Below are positions 53,567 through 61,740 of a DNA stretch of 64,000 nucleotides, one piece after another (position 1 is the stretch's first letter; the number at the start of each line of letters is the position of its first letter). The position numbers were made by a program, and so were the translations under genes. Source of the DNA: Erysipelotrichaceae bacterium. GTDB taxonomy: Bacteria; Bacillota_I; Bacilli_A; Erysipelotrichales; Erysipelotrichaceae. The DNA lies in NCBI GenBank assembly GCA_013334325.1, contig JAAXXT010000003.1, positions 45,170-109,169 on the forward strand, in the 5' to 3' direction. The notes below the pieces were generated by a model. That model searched no databases. It saw only the letters and a list, made by a program, of their open reading frames with translations, and was not told the DNA's origin.

Positions 53567-55195
53567 ATGAAAACAGCCCTCGTAGCTTTGAATGTCAGCT
53601 ATATCCATAAGAATCTGGCTTTACGATGGTTGATGGTCACCAAACCTGAAACGCATGAGGCCAAGATCTTTGAAGGACTCTGTAAAGCTCCGTTGAATCT
53701 AGTGGAAGATATCCTTGCTTATCAACCTGAAACCATCGCTTTAAGTGTCTATATCTTCAATATCGATGCGACCATCGTTTTGATAAAAGCCCTCAAAGAA
53801 CGCCTTCCTCAACTAAAGATCGTTGCGGGAGGTCCTGAAGCAACCTATCATAGCGAACCTTTATGGGAAGCAGGAATAGACGGAATCTTTAAAGGAGAGA
53901 CCGAATTGGTCTTTTGGGATCAACTAGAAGGAAAGAAAGTCTTAGGGTATCAAGCTTCTCCTAACGAAGAAGTTGAGATCTTAAAGGTCGATCTTAAAAA
54001 ACTAGAATCTTATCCTTCTCCTTATTTTTTAGATGAAGATAAAGATTCTATGGATAAACGATATCTCTATGTGGAAAGCTCAAGAGGCTGTCCATATGGA
54101 TGTAGCTACTGTATGGCGTCACTTGATCGAAGAGTTCGCCTATTCTCTGAGAAGTATATGGATGACTTCTTTGTCCAAATTAGAAATAGTGGGGTTAAAC
54201 AAGTTAAGTTTTTAGATCGTACTTTTAATGTTTCTAAAGAGAGGGCTCTTCATTTGGCCAAGACTTGTTTATCGATGCCTGAGTCTATGGCCTTTCATGT
54301 GGAATTGGTAGGGGATAGCTTAGATGAAGAGCTTATAAAGTTTTTCATCGATGAAGGAAAACAACGCTTTAGGATGGAAATCGGAGTTCAGTCTCTTAAT
54401 CCAAAGACACTTCAAGAAGTTTCCAGATCAACGAATTTACCTAAATTACTGTCGTTGATTGAACGATTCTCTCAAGCTCATCTTAAACAACACATCGATT
54501 TGATCGCTGGTTTACCTTATGAAGATCTAAATTCATTTAAACACTCTTATGAAGGACTGCTTCGATTAAAAGCTCATGAGCTTCAAGTAGGTATCTTAAA
54601 GCTACTTCATGGGACAAGCTTAAAAGAGAATGCGGTAAAGTATGGTTATGAAGCAGCCTTGACTTCACCTTATCAGATCACTCAAAGTCATTGGATGAGT
54701 TTAGAAGATATTCAAGCTGTAGAAGAAGTCGCTTTAGCGACTGAAAGAGCGTATAATTCCCAAAAGTTAAAAGATGAACTGGATGATCTGTTTATGGATC
54801 CTAGCTTAGAACCCTTTGATCTTATGCGAAGCATAGGTCATGAGATTGCTTCTTTAGCTCATCCATACTCTAACCAAGCATTTTATGTGGCCATCATCGA
54901 AGGTCTAAAAAAACATCTCCCAGAATCAAAAGCCAAGGCAATGGTGACCCATGCCTATTATAAAAATAGTATTTTGTGGCCTCCTTCACTTTATCCTTAT
55001 CAAGTCGATAAAGCACGACTAAATCACATACGAGAAACATTAGGTTTGGATCAAAACATCAAACATGCGATCTTGATCGATCGCGTAGATGGATTAGATG
55101 GTCATGAACTATGGACTTTTGGGGTCAAAGGTCAAAAGAAACAATGTTTTATCTTAGATAAAGAAGATCATCTAGAAAAGGAACTGAGCTTATGA
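53567..55195 (+). CDS. B12-binding radical SAM protein with DUF4080 domain
   Basis: 542 residues from the ATG at 53567; the in-frame TTG 18 nt upstream overlaps the promoter. An N-terminal cobalamin-binding-like domain (~1-130: VALNVSYIHKNLALRWL, VAGGPEATYH) precedes a radical SAM domain with the cluster motif CPYGCSYC near 180-187. The C-terminal DUF4080 region includes HAILIDRVDGLDGH. The reaction is unknown; relatives modify RNA, lipids or small molecules. First gene of an operon whose next four genes all overlap. Confidence 0.88.
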   Translation: MKTALVALNVSYIHKNLALRWLMVTKPETHEAKIFEGLCKAPLNLVEDILAYQPETIALSVYIFNIDATIVLIKALKERLPQLKIVAGGPEATYHSEPLWEAGIDGIFKGETELVFWDQLEGKKVLGYQASPNEEVEILKVDLKKLESYPSPYFLDEDKDSMDKRYLYVESSRGCPYGCSYCMASLDRRVRLFSEKYMDDFFVQIRNSGVKQVKFLDRTFNVSKERALHLAKTCLSMPESMAFHVELVGDSLDEELIKFFIDEGKQRFRMEIGVQSLNPKTLQEVSRSTNLPKLLSLIERFSQAHLKQHIDLIAGLPYEDLNSFKHSYEGLLRLKAHELQVGILKLLHGTSLKENAVKYGYEAALTSPYQITQSHWMSLEDIQAVEEVALATERAYNSQKLKDELDDLFMDPSLEPFDLMRSIGHEIASLAHPYSNQAFYVAIIEGLKKHLPESKAKAMVTHAYYKNSILWPPSLYPYQVDKARLNHIRETLGLDQNIKHAILIDRVDGLDGHELWTFGVKGQKKQCFILDKEDHLEKELSL

Positions 55196-55809
55196 AGATA
55201 CTCTTAGCGACACATAACCCCAATAAAGTAATAGAACTCCTAGCTTTACTAAAAGATCATCCTGAGATCGAAGTTTTAACTTTAACTGATCTTAATATTA
55301 CAGAAGAACCAGAAGAAACAGAAAGCACGTTTATGGGAAATGCCCAACTTAAAGCGAAATGGGCCGCAGATAAGAGCGGAATGATCAGTTTAGCGGATGA
55401 TTCTGGTTTAGAGATCGATGCGCTTGATAAAGAACCTGGGGTCATGTCTGCACGTTATCTAGGTAAAGATACGCCTTATACCATAAAAAATCAGATCATC
55501 TTAGATCGACTAGAAAAGGTAAGCGATAGATCAGCCCGTTTTGTCAGTGTGGTCGCGATCGCATCTCCACAATCCTCTGTCTCACTTATCAGTAATACTG
55601 ATATAATTTGTTGTGAAGGAATCATGGAAGGAAGCATTGCATACCATCCAGAAGGATCTAATGGTTTTGGTTATGATCCTATCTTTATTCCTCAAGGATT
55701 TAATGAGACCTATGCCCAGATGACCACAGAAACCAAAAACAAGGTTTCTCATCGAGGACAAGCATTTAGAAAAGCGGTTATTGTATTGACCCAAGGAGAA
55801 AAACCATGA
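55192..55809 (+). CDS. rdgB: XTP/dITP pyrophosphatase (RdgB/HAM1)
   Basis: 205 residues. LLATHNPNKVIEL at the N-terminus, FMGNAQLKAKWAA, LADDSGLEIDAL with the catalytic acids, the GSNGFGYDPIF motif and the final SHRGQAFRK are all present. It removes non-canonical purine nucleotides from the pool. It overlaps the radical SAM gene and the next gene by 4 nt each. Confidence 0.96.
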   Translation: MKILLATHNPNKVIELLALLKDHPEIEVLTLTDLNITEEPEETESTFMGNAQLKAKWAADKSGMISLADDSGLEIDALDKEPGVMSARYLGKDTPYTIKNQIILDRLEKVSDRSARFVSVVAIASPQSSVSLISNTDIICCEGIMEGSIAYHPEGSNGFGYDPIFIPQGFNETYAQMTTETKNKVSHRGQAFRKAVIVLTQGEKP

Positions 55810-57215
55810 GACTTGTAGAAAAAGTAAACGCCATCGCTTTAGGCATCATCGTATGGATCGTCTTGGTACTTTCTGTACTACAATTCACTGCGTTCAATGT
55901 TGATTTCTATAGGGAACAATATGCCTTTCGTGATACAGCTGCCAGTATAGGGGTATCTGAAACAGATCTCATCAAAGTAACTGAGGTCCTTTTGGATTAT
56001 ACTTCTGGAAAAAGACCAGACATGATCGTCAATGTAGAAGTCAACGGCGTCATGAAACAATACTACAATCAACGAGAAATCGATCATATGGTAGATGTCA
56101 GGATTCTCTATTTAAAGGTCCTGCAGATTAGAGATATTCTCTTGCTTATTGGTTTAGTTAATATCTTTGCCTTGTTTGCGTTTAGAAAGAAAAAAGTAGT
56201 AGAAGAATTAAACTTTGGATTAACATGGGTAAGTGTTGGTTTTGGGGCCATCATCTTACTCTTAGGATCTTTCGCCATCATCAACTTTGATGCTTTTTGG
56301 ACAGCTTTCCATAAGGTATTCTTCTCAAATGATCTCTGGTTACTTGATCCGTATACCGATAACTTGATCAATATGGTTCCTCAAGAATTCTTTATCGATC
56401 TTATCGTGATGATCTTGATCCATTTCACTTTGAGCCTAATGACGATCTTTGTTTTGCTTAAGTCAGAAAAAGCAAAAGGGATCACTCAAAACAGTTTAAA
56501 AGTGATCGCAGTCATTACGATGACCATCGATCATATGGGCTATTTCTTATTCCCAGAGATAAGAGAAATGCGTATCATAGGACGCATTGCTTATCCGATT
56601 TTTACGTACTTATTTGCGATGAGCTATCGTTTCTCACACGATAAGATCAAGCTGCTTATTCGCTTGGTGATCTTTGCGGTAGGTGGTCATTTGTTGATCT
56701 TATGGGCAGGGGACAGTGGTTTCTATAATATCCTCTTCTTATTTATCCTAGGATGGATCGCATTTTGGGTCATTGATCAAAAGAAAGGTTTATTCGTAAA
56801 CCTTATTGTGGTTTCAATATTAGCTTATTTAGCTCAAGCGATAGGGGTAGACTATGGGTATTATGGGATCTTGACCTTGGTGATCTTCTATGTCTTCTAT
56901 GAAAACAGGTGGAAACAATTCCTATTCTTCTCCATCTTAACGATATTCTTCTCATTTGAATGGTTGATTACGAATCTTTTGACCAATTCTCAATATTGGA
57001 CCTACTTACCAACCATCTTTAGTAGAGGCATCTATAGTTTTACCAGTTACTTCCCTCAGATCTTTGCGATATTAGCTTTGATCCCCATTGGATTCTATGT
57101 CTATAAAGCACCTAAGAGTAAAACAAGCTGGACCTATATCACCAATCAATACTTCTTCTATTTCTATTATCCCATCCATTTCGCCATCTTGGCTTATCTC
57201 CATTTCCATTCATGA
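55806..57215 (+). CDS. Lit-like lipoprotein transacylase fused to TraX-like acetylase
   Basis: 469-residue membrane protein made of two known families. Residues ~1-215 match the DUF1461/TIGR01906 family, which includes the lipoprotein intramolecular transacylase Lit: EIDHMVDVR with His94 and FHKVFFSNDLWLLDPYTDNLINM with His169, the two histidines known as essential in Lit. Residues ~228-469 match TraX (LKVIAVITMTIDHMGYFLF, IIGRIAYPIFTYLFAMSYR), a membrane N-acetylase family. The frame is continuous across the joint. It overlaps rdgB and trmL by 4 nt each. A two-step change of lipoprotein N-termini is a reasonable but untested reading. Confidence 0.83.
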   Translation: MRLVEKVNAIALGIIVWIVLVLSVLQFTAFNVDFYREQYAFRDTAASIGVSETDLIKVTEVLLDYTSGKRPDMIVNVEVNGVMKQYYNQREIDHMVDVRILYLKVLQIRDILLLIGLVNIFALFAFRKKKVVEELNFGLTWVSVGFGAIILLLGSFAIINFDAFWTAFHKVFFSNDLWLLDPYTDNLINMVPQEFFIDLIVMILIHFTLSLMTIFVLLKSEKAKGITQNSLKVIAVITMTIDHMGYFLFPEIREMRIIGRIAYPIFTYLFAMSYRFSHDKIKLLIRLVIFAVGGHLLILWAGDSGFYNILFLFILGWIAFWVIDQKKGLFVNLIVVSILAYLAQAIGVDYGYYGILTLVIFYVFYENRWKQFLFFSILTIFFSFEWLITNLLTNSQYWTYLPTIFSRGIYSFTSYFPQIFAILALIPIGFYVYKAPKSKTSWTYITNQYFFYFYYPIHFAILAYLHFHS

Positions 57216-57718
57216 TCCACATCATTCTATTTGAACCTGAGATCCCTCAAAATACAGGCAACATCATGAGGACCTGTGCTGCGACAAACACACAGCTCCA
57301 TCTGATCAAACCTTTAGGATTTCAACTTGATGAACAACGTTTAAGAAGATCAGCGATGGACTACATCGATGATTTAAACTATGACGTCTATGAGAATCTG
57401 GATGAGTTTACCTTAAAATATCCTGATGCGTGTTTTTATATTACCCGTTATGGGAAGAAATCTCCTTATGAGGTCAATTTCACTGAAGTCAAAGGAGACA
57501 TCTTCTTGATGTTTGGGAAAGAAAGTACTGGTATCCCTAAAGATCTTCTCAAGAACCATTTAGAGCGTTGTCTAAGGCTCCCTATGGTTAAGACAGCTAG
57601 AAGTCTTAATCTATCCAATAGTGTCGCTATCGTGCTCTATGAGGTCCTAAGACAGCTTCATTTTCCTGATCTATCCTTAGTAGAGACACAGAAAGGCGAA
57701 GACTGGTTGACTCAATGA
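57212..57718 (+). CDS. trmL: tRNA (cytidine(34)-2'-O)-methyltransferase TrmL
   Basis: 168 residues, SPOUT fold. EPEIPQNTGNIMRTCAAT at the N-terminus, FGKESTGIPKDLL and the knot region RCLRLPMVKTARSLNLSNSVAIVLYEVLRQ are characteristic. It methylates the wobble base of tRNA-Leu. It overlaps both neighbours by 4 nt in the radical SAM operon. Confidence 0.96.
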   Translation: MIHIILFEPEIPQNTGNIMRTCAATNTQLHLIKPLGFQLDEQRLRRSAMDYIDDLNYDVYENLDEFTLKYPDACFYITRYGKKSPYEVNFTEVKGDIFLMFGKESTGIPKDLLKNHLERCLRLPMVKTARSLNLSNSVAIVLYEVLRQLHFPDLSLVETQKGEDWLTQ

Positions 57719-58242
57719 ATAAGCTTCTAAATTGGTTAGATAAGAAACATCATCGAATCATCCTCTTCTATGCGATCTTTACGATAAGTGCCTGGTGGAT
57801 CCTTAAAAATCAGATCGCTTTTTCCTATCCTTTAACCAAGATCACCACTGTCACTGAACTGACCATTATGACCCAACTTAAAGACGCAACCGTCATAACA
57901 CGATGGTCTGCCATCTATCTCGATTATGGGCTAAATGTAAGTCGTTTCTTAAGTGCCATTCATTTAGAGGATTGGATCTTTCTTAGTTTAGGTGGATTAT
58001 TTTGTCTAAAGATTCCTAACTATAAGATATCTACTTTAATAAGAAGCCTCATGATCTCTGAATTGGGTCTAAATTTACAACTAGGATATACCGTACTTAG
58101 CGCAACCAACAGTTACGATACACTAGAAATCATGAACAGCGTTAAACGTTTTGCGTTTATAGAATTAGGTGTTTCATTGATTTTTATGGGACTACTCTTT
58201 GTCTATTTTCTTAGATTGTGTTTTCATGAGTATTCAGATTGA
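57715..58242 (+). CDS. Membrane protein of unknown function
   Basis: 175 residues. Hydrophobic segments near residues ~14-30, 85-97, 118-128 and 145-170. I do not recognise the family. It starts with an ATGA overlap on trmL and is the last gene of the radical SAM operon. The promoter of the next small gene starts at the very end of its coding sequence. Confidence 0.7.
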   Translation: MNKLLNWLDKKHHRIILFYAIFTISAWWILKNQIAFSYPLTKITTVTELTIMTQLKDATVITRWSAIYLDYGLNVSRFLSAIHLEDWIFLSLGGLFCLKIPNYKISTLIRSLMISELGLNLQLGYTVLSATNSYDTLEIMNSVKRFAFIELGVSLIFMGLLFVYFLRLCFHEYSD

Positions 58243-58267
58243 AAGCACAGAGACTTATGCGTATAAT
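58239..58267 (+). promoter_or_regulatory. Promoter of small membrane gene and ridA
   Basis: TTGAAA (58239-58244), 17-nt spacer, perfect TATAAT (58262-58267). GAGG lies before the ATG at 58286. Confidence 0.82.
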
Positions 58268-58285
58268 GATAAACGAGGTAAATCC

Positions 58286-58432
58286 ATGATTGAAAATCTG
58301 AACGATGTTTTATCAGCATTCTTGATTATCGTTTCTGTGGCATTTGCGCTCGTCCTAAATTTAGGTCTTATCTTACGTCATCGACGTAAGAAGATCATTC
58401 AGGAAGAAATCGAATACTACAAAGAGTGGTAA
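58286..58432 (+). CDS. 48-residue single-pass membrane protein
   Basis: The ATG at 58286 follows GAGG and lies about 12 nt after the expected transcript start. A longer frame beginning at 58199 overlaps the promoter and the preceding gene and is rejected. One hydrophobic helix (~8-28, LSAFLIIVSVAFALVLNLGLIL) is followed by a basic stop-transfer (RHRRKK) and an acidic end. The family is unknown. It is 12 nt before ridA, probably in the same transcript. Confidence 0.7.
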   Translation: MIENLNDVLSAFLIIVSVAFALVLNLGLILRHRRKKIIQEEIEYYKEW

Positions 58433-58444
58433 AAAGGAGCAACC

Positions 58445-59032
58445 ATGTTTACAAAATCTTTCTCATCCCCCAATGTCTATAAAGCCATTGGACCTTATTC
58501 ACCAGCTGTTAAGTTAGGTGACTTCGTTTATGTCAGCGGTCAATTACCTTTAGATGTTGAAGGCAAATTGGTCGAAGGCGATATCCAGGAACAAGCTTAT
58601 CAAGTTCTAAAAAACATGGAAGCTGTCTTAGCTGAAATGAATCTTGAAATGCGTCATATCGTAAAGACAACGGTCTTTTTAACCGACCTCAACGATTTCG
58701 GTGCTTTTAATGAAATCTATGCGACTTACTTCTCAGATCCTTATCCTGCTCGTTCAACGGTCCAAGTAGCTGCTTTGGCGAAAGGCGCTAAGATCGAAAT
58801 CGACGCCATCGTCATCGATACCTTGGTGTATGAACAACAAATGGCTCATCAACATGGGGAATCCTGTGGATGTGGCGATGAATGTGGTTGTGATGGTGAA
58901 GAAGGCTGTTCTTGCGGTGAAGGCAAGGAAGGCTGTGATTGTAAAGAAGGCGAAGAATGCAAATGTAAAGAAGGGGAAGCCTGCGATTGTAATGAAGGCG
59001 ACACCTGTACAGATGGGACATGCTGCGGTTAG
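58445..59032 (+). CDS. ridA: RidA (YjgF) enamine/imine deaminase with cysteine-rich tail
   Basis: 195 residues. Residues 1-~130 are a complete RidA domain: IGPYSPAVKLGDFVYVSGQLPLD, VFLTDLNDF, the catalytic Arg103 in YPARSTVQV and Glu118 in KIEIDAIV. It hydrolyses reactive enamines from threonine and serine dehydration. Residues 133-195 form an added tail with 15 cysteines, mostly as Cys-x-Cys pairs at 8-9 residue steps (CGC, CGC, CSC, CDC, CKC, CDC) in a Gly/Glu/Lys background, like a metallothionein or metal-chaperone tail. Ordinary RidA ends near 125-130. AAGGAG precedes the ATG. Confidence 0.93.
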   Translation: MFTKSFSSPNVYKAIGPYSPAVKLGDFVYVSGQLPLDVEGKLVEGDIQEQAYQVLKNMEAVLAEMNLEMRHIVKTTVFLTDLNDFGAFNEIYATYFSDPYPARSTVQVAALAKGAKIEIDAIVIDTLVYEQQMAHQHGESCGCGDECGCDGEEGCSCGEGKEGCDCKEGEECKCKEGEACDCNEGDTCTDGTCCG

Positions 59033-59052
59033 AGAAATCTAACCGCTTTTTT
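59025..59052 (+). terminator. ridA terminator
   Basis: Stem GCGGTTAGA / TCTAACCGC, loop GAAA, then six T. The stop codon is in the left arm. Confidence 0.92.
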
Positions 59053-59087
59053 ATAGGAATTTTTGATTAGACATCGAAAATAAGACT

Positions 59088-59546
59088 ATGTGTATAATCA
59101 ATCATTTACGCTATGATGAACGAAGTAAGACGACCTTGATTACAGGTTTAGGCTTAAGTACCTATAAAGGTAAACCTTTAGATTTTCTAGAAAGATGGGC
59201 CAATACCTTAGGTTGCGGTATTATGGGATCTCAGTCGGCATTTAAAAGACAACTTCTTATCAAGCAAAAGATACCTGTATTGATTGATCCTTTTAAACAG
59301 ATCTATTTCTTTCCTACCTTAAGTCCGATGAATTGTGAATGTATATGGATCAATGCCTCTGAAATCAAAAGTATCAAATCGAGTGGATTAAATACAGAGA
59401 TCATATTTAGAGATCAAACAAGTTTGGTTCTAAGCGTAGGAAGACGATCGATTAAGAAACAATGGATGAGATGTCAAACGATGGAACAATTGATTCTGCA
59501 TTCTAAACTTCTAGATTCTCCTTACTCAAGTGAACTTATGATTTGA
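59088..59546 (+). CDS. comK: ComK-family competence transcription factor homologue
   Basis: 152 residues. The stretch KIPVLIDPFKQIYFFPTLSP-MNCECIWIN (residues 61-89) is the ComK signature, and MGSQSAFKRQLL before it fits the GS...K region. B. subtilis ComK is ~192 residues, so this is a shorter member. ComK activates DNA uptake genes in Bacilli; no com genes lie in this window. No clear ribosome binding site or ComK box is seen in the short leader. It stands between the ridA terminator and the YitT gene. Confidence 0.8.
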   Translation: MCIINHLRYDERSKTTLITGLGLSTYKGKPLDFLERWANTLGCGIMGSQSAFKRQLLIKQKIPVLIDPFKQIYFFPTLSPMNCECIWINASEIKSIKSSGLNTEIIFRDQTSLVLSVGRRSIKKQWMRCQTMEQLILHSKLLDSPYSSELMI

Positions 59547-59584
59547 AAATTAAAGTTAAGGGGTATAATGTTTTGGGACCTTCT

Positions 59585-60442
59585 ATGAAAAACACAAAAA
59601 AAGACATCAAAACATTTATCTTTATCTTCTTGTCAGCTCTCTTTTATTCTCTAAGTATCAAAATGTTTATCCAAGCAGGAGGACTCTTTCCTGGAGGTTT
59701 CTCTGGGATATCCGTTTTATCGACGAGATTATTAAGCAAATATGCAAGTATTGAGATTCCTTTTGCTTTGATCTATATCTCCTTAAACATCATCCCAACG
59801 TTCTTGGTGTATAAATATGTAGGGAAAAGATTTACGATCTTCTCGGTCATCCAATATCTATTGGTTTCTTTGTTTACTTTGATTCTACCAAACATCACGA
59901 TCACAGGAGACATCATTTTGATCTCTGTATTTGGAGGCATCTTAGGTGGCTTTGGGACCAGCTTGGCTTTAGGGGTCAATGCGAGCGGGGGAGGCACAGA
60001 TTTCCTTGCGATCTATGCGGCCAATAAGCTTAAGCGAGAAACCTGGTCTACGGTTATGGCTGGAAATGTGGTCATCTTGATGGTTGCGGGTCTTTTCTTT
60101 GGATGGGATAAAGCTCTCTACTCGATTATTTATCAATTCGTCTATTCTCAAGTCGTAAGTGCACGTCATTTACGCTATAAACATGTGACCTTGATCATCA
60201 TCACAGAACATCCAGATCCAGTGATGGAAAAGATCTATGCGACACTAAGACATGGGATCACCAAACTATGGGGAGAAGGCGGCTATAGTCATCAACCTAA
60301 GAGTGTCTTATATATGGTAGTCAATGAGTTTGAAGTCGAAGAAGTCATCGAAGCGTGTACCTCTGTCGATCCTAAAGTCTTCATCTCAGTCAATAAAACT
60401 GAACAAGTCATTGGGAACTATTTTCAGAAACCGCTCGAATAA
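59585..60442 (+). CDS. YitT-family membrane protein (DUF161 plus DUF2179)
   Basis: 285 residues from the ATG at 59585, chosen because TATAAT (59564-59569) lies upstream and the N-terminus then reads KNTKKDIKTF like the family. About five hydrophobic segments carry the repeat GGLFPGGFSGISVL and NASGGGTDFLAIY, followed by a C-terminal DUF2179 domain (~220-280: GITKLWGEGGYS, VLYMVVNEFEVEEV). The function is unknown; the C-terminal domain resembles a ligand-binding regulatory fold. The gene follows comK. Confidence 0.9.
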   Translation: MKNTKKDIKTFIFIFLSALFYSLSIKMFIQAGGLFPGGFSGISVLSTRLLSKYASIEIPFALIYISLNIIPTFLVYKYVGKRFTIFSVIQYLLVSLFTLILPNITITGDIILISVFGGILGGFGTSLALGVNASGGGTDFLAIYAANKLKRETWSTVMAGNVVILMVAGLFFGWDKALYSIIYQFVYSQVVSARHLRYKHVTLIIITEHPDPVMEKIYATLRHGITKLWGEGGYSHQPKSVLYMVVNEFEVEEVIEACTSVDPKVFISVNKTEQVIGNYFQKPLE

Positions 60443-60443
60443 C

Positions 60444-60472
60444 TTGATAAAGATCACTTTTTGTGATTAAAT
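60444..60472 (+). promoter_or_regulatory. metK promoter
   Basis: TTGATA (60444-60449), 17-nt spacer, TGA-extended TTAAAT (60467-60472). Between the boxes lies the inverted repeat ATCAC-N5-GTGAT (60453-60467), a possible operator or the end hairpin of the upstream gene. Confidence 0.55.
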
Positions 60473-60477
60473 AAATG

Positions 60478-60569
60478 GGTCTTATCCAGAGTTGAGGTAG
60501 AGAGTTAGCTCGCATTGCCTCACGCCAACCTTTTTAGTAAGGTGGTTCTGCTAACACCGATGAGGGACC
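60478..60569 (+). promoter_or_regulatory. SAM riboswitch (SAM-I clan, divergent) upstream of metK
   Basis: P1 pairs GGTCTTATC with GATGAGGGACC; CCAGAG, the CCAACC element, GGTGG and GCTAACACC correspond to the SAM-I landmarks AGAG, GGCAACC and GGTGCTAATTCC. P2 can form from TGAGG (60493-60497) and CCTCA (60518-60522). The distance between the GGTG and GCTAA elements is longer than in the standard aptamer. A terminator follows, so SAM should switch metK off. Confidence 0.78.
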
Positions 60570-60580
60570 AATCGTTATTT

Positions 60581-60612
60581 AAACCCTTCTTCGTGTGTAA
60601 GACGGGTTTTTT
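60581..60612 (+). terminator. Riboswitch-controlled terminator of metK
   Basis: Stem AAACCC-TTCTT / AAGA-CGGGTTT with one mismatch, followed by six T, 5 nt before the metK ribosome binding site. Confidence 0.82.
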
Positions 60613-60630
60613 GTAAGGAGGAACCATATT

Positions 60631-61740
60631 ATGAGTAGAAAGTATTATTTTTCATCAGAAAGCGTGACAGATGGACATCCAGATAAGGTCTGTGATCAGA
60701 TCGCAGATGCGATCTTAGATGAAGCGCTTAAACAAAACAAACATGCTAAGATGGCGGTAGAAGCCACCATCAAAGACAACATCGTAGTTATCTATGGTGA
60801 GCAATCATCTCATCCTGTGCTTAATTTGGATTATGCCCATATCGCTCAAAGCGTCTTAGCCGATATCGGTTATCCTGAGCATTTCAATGTGATCCAATTG
60901 GTAGGCGATCAATCCAAAGATATCTTTGATAAGGTCGTATTAGGTAATGAAGTCGCTGCAGGAGACCAAGGCATCATGTTTGGCTATGCATGTGATGATA
61001 CGCCTAACTATATGCCTTTAGCGATAGATACTGCACATCGCTTATCTAAACGTCTTTCAGAGTATAAAAACATAGATTCTAGGATCAAACCTGATGGGAA
61101 GACCCAAGTAACTGTGTTGTATGAAGATGATAAACCAGTTAAGATCACCAAGGTCGTCGTATCGATCCAACATGATAAAGATCTAGGACTAGATGAATTA
61201 AGAACCCTGATCAAGAAAGAAGTCATCGATCATGTGATAGATCCAAAATGGATCGATCTTAGTGATTTCGAAACCATCATCAATCCAGGAGGAAACTTCA
61301 TCATCGGAGGACCTTATGGGGATTCAGGAACGACAGGTCGTAAGATCGTCGTCGATACTTATGGGGGTATGGGACGCATCGGTGGTGGCTGTTTCAGTTC
61401 AAAAGATCCTTCTAAAGTAGATCGTTCTGCAGCTTATTATTGCCGTTTTGTTGCTAAAAATGTGGTCGCTCATGGTTTGGCTGATCGTTGTGAAGTTCAG
61501 GTCTCCTATGCGATTGGGATGACCAAACCTTTATCTGTCTATATCAATACCTTTGGGACTGAAAAGAGAACTATCTCAGAGATAGAAACCATCGTTGAAC
61601 GTAATTTTGACTTTACGGTTGGTAACATCATCGATGAATTGGATCTACTTAGACCCATCTATCGTAAGACCAGTAATTTCGGTCATTTCGGAAGAGAAGA
61701 CAAAGATTTTACCTGGGAAACGATTAAAAAGCTCAAATAG
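60631..61740 (+). CDS. metK: S-adenosylmethionine synthetase
   Basis: 369 residues, somewhat shorter than the common ~385-400. FSSESVTDGHPDKVCDQI, AAGDQGIMFGYA and IIGGPYGDSGTTGRKI are present. The ATP-site loop usually GGAFSGKDPTKVDRSAAY reads GGGCFSSKDPSKVDRSAAY, a change at two positions, including Cys next to the loop. It makes SAM from methionine and ATP. AAGGAGG precedes the ATG. It lies behind a SAM-sensing leader and ends in its own terminator. Confidence 0.95.
   Translation: MSRKYYFSSESVTDGHPDKVCDQIADAILDEALKQNKHAKMAVEATIKDNIVVIYGEQSSHPVLNLDYAHIAQSVLADIGYPEHFNVIQLVGDQSKDIFDKVVLGNEVAAGDQGIMFGYACDDTPNYMPLAIDTAHRLSKRLSEYKNIDSRIKPDGKTQVTVLYEDDKPVKITKVVVSIQHDKDLGLDELRTLIKKEVIDHVIDPKWIDLSDFETIINPGGNFIIGGPYGDSGTTGRKIVVDTYGGMGRIGGGCFSSKDPSKVDRSAAYYCRFVAKNVVAHGLADRCEVQVSYAIGMTKPLSVYINTFGTEKRTISEIETIVERNFDFTVGNIIDELDLLRPIYRKTSNFGHFGREDKDFTWETIKKLK

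Noticed and set aside
58812..59021. Histidine-rich open frame antisense to the ridA tail, and a Lys/Val-rich frame on the plus strand
   Set aside because: Both are frame shadows of the repetitive Cys-rich codons; neither has its own start signal.
60478..60630. SMK box (SAM-III) as the metK leader
   Set aside because: The leader has SAM-I landmarks (CCAGAG, CCAACC, GCTAA, GATGAG) and a separate terminator, whereas the SMK box is a short element that hides the ribosome binding site.
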